Shown: piece after piece, positions 1 to 4,782 of the stretch | How positions within the stretch are numbered: position 1 is the first letter of the stretch | How the letters are laid out: the number at the start of each line of letters is the position of its first letter | The notes under the pieces: generated by a model | The model's input: only the letters and a program-made list of their open reading frames with translations | Databases searched by the model: none | Told to the model about the DNA's origin: nothing | NCBI GenBank assembly: GCA_023246985.1 | Contig: JAHFHJ010000090.1 | Location: 1-6,041 of the forward strand | Direction: 5' to 3' | Length of the DNA stretch: 6,041 bases | DNA from: Candidatus Omnitrophota bacterium | Lineage (GTDB): Bacteria; Omnitrophota; Omnitrophia; Omnitrophales; Aquincolibacteriaceae | Position numbers and translations under genes: made by a program

Positions 1-26
1 TCAAATAACGAAGGAGATTCACTGTA

Positions 27-227
27 ATGGCAAACGGTAAAGTTAAGTGGTTTAACAATCAAAAAGGGTATGGGTTCATCACGCCGGAGAATGGCGCCGA
101 TGTGTTTGTCCATCACACGGCCATCCAGGGCGAAGGGTACAAGTCCCTGGAAGAAGGGCAGGCCGTGCAGTTCGAGATCACGCAGGGTCCCAAAGGCGAT
201 CAGGCGGTTAATGTCGTAAAGATTTAA
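27..227 (+). CDS. csp: Cold-shock domain protein (CspA family)
   Basis: This 66-residue protein is a single cold-shock (OB-fold) domain, the usual length for CspA-type proteins. It binds single-stranded RNA and DNA in the cytoplasm and acts as an RNA chaperone in cold shock or general growth. Both nucleic-acid-binding motifs are visible: RNP1 as KGYGFI at residues 13-18 and RNP2 as VFVHH at 26-30, plus the family-typical start with GKVKWFN at 4-10. The start is supported by a strong Shine-Dalgarno AAGGAG at 11-16, ten bases before the ATG. A strong terminator follows 19 bases after the stop, so the gene is probably monocistronic at its 3' end. The long 5' leader typical of cold-inducible members would lie outside the window. 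Whether this copy is cold-induced or constitutive cannot be told. Confidence 0.97.
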   Translation: MANGKVKWFNNQKGYGFITPENGADVFVHHTAIQGEGYKSLEEGQAVQFEITQGPKGDQAVNVVKI

Positions 228-246
228 AAGATCGAAAAGTTCAAAA

Positions 247-293
247 CCCCCGTGCTTTCTTGCGAAAGCAAGAACGGGGGCTTTGATTTTTTT
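247..293 (+). terminator. Intrinsic terminator of csp
   Basis: An outer stem CCCCCG (247-252) pairs with CGGGGG (275-280). An inner stem TTCTTGC (257-263) pairs with GCAAGAA (268-274) and is closed by a GAAA tetraloop (264-267). Four bases (253-256) bulge on the 5' side. The hairpin is followed by a T-rich tract ending in seven T's (287-293). It sits just after the csp stop and should separate csp from typA transcriptionally. Confidence 0.9.
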
Positions 294-321
294 AGCCATT
301 GAAGTTTTTTTCTTTATCATA

Positions 322-366
322 AAAGGGGACAGTCCCTTTGAAGCTTCAAGAGGGACTGTCCCCTTT
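322..366. repeat. Perfect 16-bp inverted repeat of the GGGGACAGTCCC type
   Basis: AAAGGGGACAGTCCCT at 322-337 is perfectly complementary to 351-366. The 13-base centre, TTGAAGCTTCAAG, contains a further palindrome TTGAAGCTTCAA (338-349), so almost the whole 45 bases can fold into one hairpin. The arm itself holds a short palindrome around GGGACAGTCCC. From memory, GGGGACAGTCCCC-like palindromes are frequent between genes in many environmental bacterial genomes and resemble REP sequences moved by REP-associated Y1 transposases; no such transposase gene is in this window. The hairpin ends one base before the typA Shine-Dalgarno. There is no T tract after it, so it is not a standard terminator. 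Confidence 0.85.
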
Positions 367-370
367 GGAG
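367..370 (+). promoter_or_regulatory. typA Shine-Dalgarno abutting a palindrome
   Basis: GGAG at 367-370 lies four bases before the typA ATG at 375 and immediately after the last base of the inverted repeat at 322-366. A folded hairpin in the mRNA would stand directly against the ribosome-binding site. The site supports 375 as the start. Effects on translation are inference. Confidence 0.6.
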
Positions 371-374
371 TTTT

Positions 375-2228
375 ATGTCCAATCAAAAAAGACGCAAGGA
401 TGTCCGGAATATCGCGATCGTCGCGCACGTCGATCACGGGAAGACCACGCTGGTGGACGCGCTTCTGAAACAAAGCGGCGCCTACAAATTCGAGGCCGGG
501 GAATCCACCATCATGGATTCGAACGATCTGGAGCGCGAGCGCGGGATCACGATCTTTTCCAAGAACGCTTCGTTCCGCTACAAGGACGTGCAGTTCAATA
601 TCGTGGACACGCCGGGCCACGCGGATTTCGGCAGTGAAGTGGAACGCATTTTAAAAATGGTGGACGGTGTCCTGCTTTTAGTCGATGCTTTTGACGGGCC
701 GATGCCTCAGACCAAATTCGTTTTGAAAAAATCTCTCGCCCTGCATCTGAAGCCGATCCTTGTGATCAACAAGGTGGACCGCCCGAATTGCCGGCCGCAT
801 GAAGTGATGGACATGACCTTCGATCTTTTTTGCGAGCTGAATGCCACCGATGAGCAGCTGGATTTTCCCGTGGTGTACGCCTCGGGACGGGAAGGTTGGG
901 CGGCGCTTTCGCTGGAGGACGAGCGCAAGGATATGACGCCGCTTCTTGAGACGATCTTGCATCGCGTCCTGCCGCCGATCGCGGACCCGGAACAGCCGTT
1001 CCAGATGCTTGTGACCATGCTCGACTATGATAATTATCTGGGGCGTATCGCGATCGGACGCATTGCCCACGGACAGATCCGGTATGGCGATGCGATGGTC
1101 GCAGTGAAACACGGCGGCGAAGTGATCCGCGGCAAAGTGACCAAGATCCTGAAATATCTGGGGCTCAATCGAGTGGAAGTTCAGGAGGCGCAGGCCGGGG
1201 ACATTATTTCGATCAGCGGAATTGATGAGATCAAGGTGGGGGAGACGCTCGCTTCACCGGAAAGGGCGGAGGCGCTTCCGACCCTGAAGATCGACGAGCC
1301 CACGATCTCCATGAATTTTTCTCATAATACCAGTCCTCTCGCTGGAAGGGACGGCGGGCGGTTCCTGACTTCCCGCCACATCCGCGAGCGGCTGGCGCAT
1401 GAAGCCATGATGAATGTCGGGATCAAGGTGGAAGAAGTCGAGCAAGGGGAACGTTTCAAGGTTTCGGGCCGCGGAGAGTTGCATCTCGCGATTCTGATTG
1501 AAACAATGCGCCGCGAGGGGTACGAACTTGAAGTTTCACCGCCGAAAGTCATTCTGAAAAAGATTGAAAACGAGTTTTATGAGCCCGTGGAAGAAGTGAC
1601 TATCGAAGTCGATCCGGGGTATCAGGGATCCGTGATCGAAGCTTTGGGGAAACGGCGGGCCGAGATGAAGCATATGAATAGGAGCGCGGTCGGCGGGACG
1701 GTCCGCATGGAATTCCTGGTCGCGTCGCGCGCGCTTCTGGGTTTTCGCAATGAATTCATGGTCATGACGCGCGGGACCGGTATGATGTATCAGAATTTCT
1801 TTGAATACCAGCCGTTCAAGGGTGATATGCCCGGGCGTCAGTCCGGCGTTTTGATTTCCCAGCTCGAAGGGAAGGCGGTGGCGTATTCGCTTTGGGGTCT
1901 TCAAGACCGCGGGGAGATCTTTGTGCAGCCGGGCGCGATTCTTTATGAAGGAATGATTGTAGGGGTCAACAACAAGGGGCATGACCTGGTCGTGAACGCA
2001 ATCCGTGAAAAAAAACAGACCAACATGCGGTCGTCCGGGGCCGATGAAGCGATTCAATTAATCCCGCCCCGCGAGATGACGCTCGAATTCGCTTTGGAAT
2101 TCATTGAGGAAGACGAGCTCGTGGAAATCACGCCAAAGAATGTGCGCTTGCGCAAAAGATATCTGACCGAGAACGAGCGCCGCGCCGCGGCGCGCACGGC
2201 CGAGGGCAAGCGTCTCGGTTCGTCATAG
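375..2228 (+). CDS. typA: Ribosome-associated translational GTPase TypA/BipA
   Basis: This is a full-length 617-residue BipA/TypA, an EF-G-like GTPase that binds the 70S ribosome and helps 50S assembly and growth under cold or stress. GTPase motifs are intact: G1 AHVDHGKTT at residues 17-25, switch I with RERGITI at 54-60, G3 DTPGH at 78-82, G4 NKVD at 132-135, and G5 in YASGREG at 168-174 (more often SA than SG in relatives I recall). A beta-barrel domain II follows (about 205-305), then EF-G-like domains III and V (about 305-485) and the BipA-specific C-terminal domain. The last carries the recognisable TNMRSSGADEA and ITPKNVRLRKRYL segments. EF-G domain IV is absent, as expected for this family. 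The start fits the family N-terminus and has GGAG upstream. No clear terminator follows the stop. Confidence 0.98.
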   Translation: MSNQKRRKDVRNIAIVAHVDHGKTTLVDALLKQSGAYKFEAGESTIMDSNDLERERGITIFSKNASFRYKDVQFNIVDTPGHADFGSEVERILKMVDGVLLLVDAFDGPMPQTKFVLKKSLALHLKPILVINKVDRPNCRPHEVMDMTFDLFCELNATDEQLDFPVVYASGREGWAALSLEDERKDMTPLLETILHRVLPPIADPEQPFQMLVTMLDYDNYLGRIAIGRIAHGQIRYGDAMVAVKHGGEVIRGKVTKILKYLGLNRVEVQEAQAGDIISISGIDEIKVGETLASPERAEALPTLKIDEPTISMNFSHNTSPLAGRDGGRFLTSRHIRERLAHEAMMNVGIKVEEVEQGERFKVSGRGELHLAILIETMRREGYELEVSPPKVILKKIENEFYEPVEEVTIEVDPGYQGSVIEALGKRRAEMKHMNRSAVGGTVRMEFLVASRALLGFRNEFMVMTRGTGMMYQNFFEYQPFKGDMPGRQSGVLISQLEGKAVAYSLWGLQDRGEIFVQPGAILYEGMIVGVNNKGHDLVVNAIREKKQTNMRSSGADEAIQLIPPREMTLEFALEFIEEDELVEITPKNVRLRKRYLTENERRAAARTAEGKRLGSS

Positions 2229-2252
2229 AACCCATGGAGTGTCATCCCCTGG

Positions 2253-2280
2253 AATTTCGAATATCGAATATTGAAATCCG
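2253..2280. repeat. AT-rich imperfect palindrome with internal GAATAT repeat
   Basis: The stretch contains ATTTCGAATAT followed by ATATTGAAAT, complementary apart from one extra base, and a short direct repeat CGAATAT/CGAATAT. Similar 'CGAATATCGAATATTGAAATCCG' strings recur between genes in some environmental genomes as far as I remember, so this may be a dispersed repeat. It could also be chance in AT-rich DNA. Confidence 0.35.
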
Positions 2281-2334
2281 AAGCACCTATGAATCAAATT
2301 TTTAACTCGGGTTCTGCTTTTTTGAGTCTGGACT

Positions 2335-2411
2335 GTTATCGCGAGCCCCCGCGGGGGCGTGGCGATCTCGCAGCGCAGATTGCTACGCCGTCTTCACGGC
2401 TCGCCATGACG
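2335..2411. repeat. Degenerate copy of a TTGCGAG...CTCGCAA-type dispersed palindrome
   Basis: The outer ends 2334-2345 and 2400-2411 are complementary at 9 of 12 positions (left ATCGCGAG, right CTCGCCATGACG). An inner pair, CGTGGCGATCT at 2358-2368 and AGATTGCTACG at 2377-2387, is complementary at 9 of 11 positions. This order matches the common intergenic element of the form TCATTGCGAG...GAAGCAATCT...AGATTGCTTCG...CTCGCAATGA known from many bacterial genomes. Between the outer and inner left arms sits a perfect 14-base palindrome GCCCCCGCGGGGGC (2345-2358). The copy is imperfect and appears decayed. Confidence 0.6.
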
Positions 2412-2444
2412 TTTAACCCTTGATCAAGAAAAAGGTTAATGCTA

Positions 2445-2613
2445 TCCCGACTTTAATTTTCTTTTCATGAACGGTAGTCGGGATTGCCCCATCCCGCCCA
2501 AGGGGCGGGATGATAAGGATTGGGACTACCCCCAACTTTGAATTTTTTTACATCAATGGTAGTTGGGGTTGCCCCAATTTCAACTTCGTTAAAATTGATA
2601 GGTATTGGGACTA
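2445..2613 (+). repeat. Two tandem structured units, 85-bp period (unknown family)
   Basis: Unit 1 (2445-2528) and unit 2 (2530-2613) align over 84 positions without gaps, with about 55 identical. Each has the same layout. Stem a is 8 bp: 2445-2452/2476-2483 and 2530-2537/2561-2568. It encloses a 23-base T-rich loop ending CGGT or TGGT. A constant TTGCCC follows. Stem b is 10 bp with a 3-base loop: 2490-2499/2503-2512, perfect; 2575-2584/2588-2597, one C-A mismatch. A constant tail ends ATTGGGACTA. In stem b most bases differ between units while pairing is kept; stem a shows two compensatory changes (T-A to C-G, G-C to A-T). This indicates selection on structure. Whether it is a leader RNA of the cyclophilin gene, a separate small RNA or a mobile repeat cannot be decided. 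The strand is given as that of the downstream gene. Confidence 0.75.
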
Positions 2614-2658
2614 ATGTCTGTTCAAAAGATGCAGAATTTAAGTTTTCAACAAACTCAC

Positions 2659-2679
2659 GAAAGTGCTTTTAGCGCTTTC
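2659..2679 (+). other. Small hairpin upstream of the cyclophilin ribosome-binding site
   Basis: GAAAGTGC (2659-2666) pairs with GCGCTTTC (2672-2679) through eight pairs including one G-T, with loop TTTTA. It ends eleven bases before the GGGGTG that probably serves as Shine-Dalgarno at 2690-2695. It lacks a T tract and is not a terminator; it may shape the 5' leader. Confidence 0.4.
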
Positions 2680-2699
2680 TAACTCTCATGGGGTGAATC

Positions 2700-3305
2700 A
2701 TGAAAAAATGGTTTCTAATTTCTTGTTGTTTTCTTCTCGCCGGATGCGCGACTCAAGCTTCCAAGGTCTCGCCTTCCGCTGTTCCCGCTCTAACTCCCGC
2801 GACTTCAACAGTCACTTCGAAAACCCGAAAGGATGACACGATCGTGAAAATCAAGATTGAAACGACTCTGGGAGATATTTACGCAAACCTTGATGAGGCC
2901 GAAGCGCCGAAGACAGTCGAGAATTTTGTAACGCTCGCCAAGAAAGGTTTTTATGACGGGATCATTTTTCACCGCGTCATTCCGAATTTTATGATCCAGA
3001 CCGGGGACCCGACAGGCACGGGCATGGGGGGACCCGGATATCAGTTCAAAGATGAGTTCTCCAAGAAATTGCGCCACGACAAACCGGGCGTGCTTTCCAT
3101 GGCGAATTCCGGGCCCAATACCAACGGCAGTCAGTTCTTCATCACCGAGATTGCGACCCCGTGGCTTGATGACCGCCACTCTGTTTTCGGCCGGGTGACG
3201 GAAGGCATGGACGTGGTGCTGAAGATCGCCCAGGCGCCGCGGGATCGCCAGGACAAACCGGTCCAAAAGATCGCGATGAATAAGGTAGTTGTGCTGACTG
3301 ACTGA
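2700..3305 (+). CDS. Lipoprotein peptidyl-prolyl cis-trans isomerase (cyclophilin type)
   Basis: This 201-residue protein is a cyclophilin, which isomerises proline peptide bonds during protein folding, here outside the cytoplasm. Residues 1-16 form a lipoprotein signal (KK, hydrophobic core, lipobox LAGC with Cys16 as the lipidated residue). Alanine at +2 would favour outer-membrane sorting by the E. coli Lol rule. A Ser/Thr/Pro/Ala-rich linker (about 17-45) tethers the catalytic domain (about 48-200). Active-site residues line up with human CypA: Arg92 in FHRVIPNFMIQ, Phe97, Met98, Gln100, Gln145 and Phe147 in NGSQFFI, Trp155 and His160 in PWLDDRHSVFG. The start is preferred over an internal GTG near 2844 because only it gives the lipobox. 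GGGGTG at 2690-2695 is a modest Shine-Dalgarno. The next frame begins 15 bases after the stop. Confidence 0.95.
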   Translation: MKKWFLISCCFLLAGCATQASKVSPSAVPALTPATSTVTSKTRKDDTIVKIKIETTLGDIYANLDEAEAPKTVENFVTLAKKGFYDGIIFHRVIPNFMIQTGDPTGTGMGGPGYQFKDEFSKKLRHDKPGVLSMANSGPNTNGSQFFITEIATPWLDDRHSVFGRVTEGMDVVLKIAQAPRDRQDKPVQKIAMNKVVVLTD

Positions 3306-3319
3306 TATCAGGCCATAGA

Positions 3320-4660
3320 ATGCCGGGATCATTTTATGACCCCTTCTCCCTTTTTGAGGGAGAAGGCAGGGATGAGGGAGGGAAAGAGCCCTCACCCCAG
3401 CCCTCTCCCCCAGGGAGCGGAGCGAAGGTTTTATGGGATGTTGTGATCGTTGGCGCGGGGCCGGCGGGCTTGATGACTTCGATCCATTGCGCGGAGGGAA
3501 ATCTCCGAACACTGGTACTTGACGGAAAAGAAGCGATCGGCGCAAAACTCCTTCTCTCAGGCGGCGGTCGTTGCAACGTGACCCATCTCAAAGTGAACGA
3601 AAAAAATTATCATAGCGGCGCATCGCGTACCGTGCGTAACGTCTTGCGGGCTTTTCCTTCCGAAAAAACTCTCGCATTTTTCAGGGAATACGGCGTGGAA
3701 ATGGTCCTCGAAGAAGGAACCCAGTATTTTCCCAGGGAGCAATCCTCAAAAGTCGTGCTTCAGGCATTGCTTCAGGCCTCGCGTCGCTTTGGAGTGGTGA
3801 TCGAGAAAGGGAAGAAGGTCCAAAAGATCTCCAGAGAGGCCGATCTTTTTTGCATTTCCGGAAAAGGTTTTGAATGTTTTTCGAAAACTCTCGTACTCGC
3901 CACCGGGGGTCTCTCGTATCCCGGGACCGGGAGCGACGGCTCCGGCTACGTCCTGGCGAAATCCCTGGGACATACGATCGTTTTGACCACGCCCGCGCTC
4001 ACGCCGCTTCTCACCGAGGATGATGATTGGAAAAGTCTCGCGGGGATCACGCGTCCGGTTCGGTTGAGTCTCTTGGCGGACGGAAAAGAAACCGCGCGGA
4101 GCGAAGGCGCGCTGCTTTTTACGCATGTCGGGTTCAGCGGACCGGCCGTGCTGGATATCAGCGGGCCCTGGCTTCGGTGCGATGCGAGGCAGAAGGAACT
4201 TTGCGTTGATTTTTTTCCCGAAAGGCGGAAGGCGGATTTTTTAGCGGAGTGGATCAGGTCGATCATCGAACATCCGAATCGGAGCTGGAGGCGGGCCGTT
4301 TCAAAATATTTTCCCGAGCGGCTTGCGGAGGTACTTCTTAAAAAAAGCGGGATTGCCCCGGCAGTTCGTCTTGATCAGGTTCCCCAAAAGGACCGGGAAA
4401 CTTTTCTTCAATCGCTTTTCCGGTTTCCGATTAAAGTGACCGGCTCTCAGGGTTATGAAAAAGCCGAGGTGACAGCCGGAGGCGTGGATTTGAGGGAGGT
4501 CGATGCCAAGACGCTGGAGTCGAAGCGTTGTCCGGGGCTTTTTCTTGCGGGCGAGGTGCTGGACGTGGACGGCCGTATCGGCGGTTTCAATTTTCAGTGG
4601 GCCTGGGCGAGCGGGGCGGTCGTGGGGCGTTCAATCCTTCAAAGGCTCCGAGGTTGTTAA
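3320..4660 (+). CDS. BaiN/YhiN-type (HI0933-like) FAD-dependent oxidoreductase, start uncertain
   Basis: The enzyme body belongs to the HI0933-like flavoprotein family (YhiN/BaiN), cytosolic FAD proteins with a Rossmann FAD domain; the natural substrate of most members is unknown. Key elements: VVIVGAGPAG with GxGxxG at residues 45-50, Asp68 at the end of the second strand for the FAD ribose, SGGGRCN at 80-86, ATGGLSYPGTGSDG at 194-207, and the C-terminal AGEVLDVDGRIGG at 410-422 that closes over FAD. The family usually starts one or two residues before the first beta strand. Here about 36 extra residues precede it, mostly encoded by the repeat at 3341-3420, and the ATG at 3320 has no Shine-Dalgarno. 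Better candidates are GTG at 3443, or ATG at 3433, which is one base out of frame. From there on the protein is about 410 residues, normal for the family. Confidence 0.9.
   Translation: MPGSFYDPFSLFEGEGRDEGGKEPSPQPSPPGSGAKVLWDVVIVGAGPAGLMTSIHCAEGNLRTLVLDGKEAIGAKLLLSGGGRCNVTHLKVNEKNYHSGASRTVRNVLRAFPSEKTLAFFREYGVEMVLEEGTQYFPREQSSKVVLQALLQASRRFGVVIEKGKKVQKISREADLFCISGKGFECFSKTLVLATGGLSYPGTGSDGSGYVLAKSLGHTIVLTTPALTPLLTEDDDWKSLAGITRPVRLSLLADGKETARSEGALLFTHVGFSGPAVLDISGPWLRCDARQKELCVDFFPERRKADFLAEWIRSIIEHPNRSWRRAVSKYFPERLAEVLLKKSGIAPAVRLDQVPQKDRETFLQSLFRFPIKVTGSQGYEKAEVTAGGVDLREVDAKTLESKRCPGLFLAGEVLDVDGRIGGFNFQWAWASGAVVGRSILQRLRGC
3341..3420. repeat. CCTCACCCC/CCCTCTCCC-type dispersed repeat
   Basis: A perfect hairpin CCTTCTCCC (3342-3350) and GGGAGAAGG (3358-3366) with a 7-base loop is followed by AGGGATGAGGG (3369-3379). 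The imperfect complement CCCTCACCCCAGCCCT (3389-3404) comes next, and then CCTCTCCC-CCA-GGGAGCGG. This is the layout of the widespread intergenic repeat 'CCCTCACCC(T/C)(A/N)(A/G)CCCTCTCCC...GGGAGAGGG' known in many bacteria. It normally lies between genes. Here it falls inside the open frame of the flavoprotein and encodes low-complexity residues about 8-34 (EGEGRDEGGKEPSPQPSPP), a peptide pattern typical of such repeats mistranslated at gene starts. Confidence 0.8.
3425..3435 (+). promoter_or_regulatory. Likely original start signal of the flavoprotein (now out of frame)
   Basis: AAGG at 3425-3428, a four-T spacer and ATG at 3433-3435 form a plausible translation start just after the repeat. 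The ATG is one base out of frame with the flavoprotein. If the GGG at 3435-3437 were GG, the reading would be ATG GAT GTT GTG ATC, giving MDVVIVGAGPAG, a canonical N-terminus for an FAD Rossmann protein. Confidence 0.5.
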
Positions 4661-4676
4661 GCATAATCCTTTTCTG

Positions 4677-4717
4677 GCCGTTACAAAAAGACACATTGAT
4701 AGCAATGAACGGCTTTT
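4677..4717 (+). terminator. Possible weak intrinsic terminator after the flavoprotein gene
   Basis: GCCGTT (4677-4682) pairs with AACGGC (4708-4713). Nested within it, CATTG (4694-4698) pairs with CAATG (4703-4707) around ATAG, leaving an 11-base bulge on the 5' side. Only four T's follow (4714-4717). The rest of the 122-base gap before the next gene shows no clear promoter. Confidence 0.3.
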
Positions 4718-4782
4718 ACGGATAGATTATGCCGTGCGCGGCAGGCGTGATCCCGGGGCAACGGTTTTAAACGAGATCTTTC

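Larger units (their letters stand above)
2229..2699. other. Gene-free, palindrome-rich intergenic region
   Basis: This 471-base gap between typA and the cyclophilin gene holds no plausible coding frame on either strand. It contains, in order: an AT-rich imperfect palindrome (2253-2280), a degenerate dispersed-repeat copy (2335-2411), nested palindromes TTAACC (2413-2418)/GGTTAA (2434-2439) around CTTGATCAAG (2419-2428), two tandem structured units (2445-2613), and a small hairpin before the next gene (2659-2679). I found no convincing sigma-70 promoter, although the cyclophilin gene probably needs one here. Confidence 0.75.

Noticed and set aside
283..637. Short plus-strand frames starting before typA
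   Set aside because: They read through the terminator and palindrome and then out of frame through typA; no Shine-Dalgarno or homology is apparent.
678..1112. Open frame on the minus strand inside typA (also 1536-2057)
   Set aside because: These are antisense shadows of a highly conserved gene, with no recognisable domain, and they reflect codon bias on the coding strand.
2175..2200. GC-rich palindrome near the end of typA
   Set aside because: The CGCGCCGCGGCGCG stretch encodes the Arg/Ala-rich C-terminal tail, has no T tract and is explained by codon use.
2444..2613. Integron attC sites or a CRISPR array
   Set aside because: The ends do not match the RYYYAAC/GTTRRRY core sites, no cassette genes lie between the units, and there are only two adjacent units without spacers of CRISPR form.
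2805..3545. 246-codon open frame on the minus strand
   Set aside because: It runs antisense to the cyclophilin and flavoprotein and through the dispersed repeat; its repeat-derived peptide is a known artefact and no domain is visible.
4696..4730. Promoter TTGATA ... GATTAT before the NlpC/P60 gene
   Set aside because: The spacing is 21 to 23 bases, too long for a sigma-70 promoter, and the first box lies in a hairpin.
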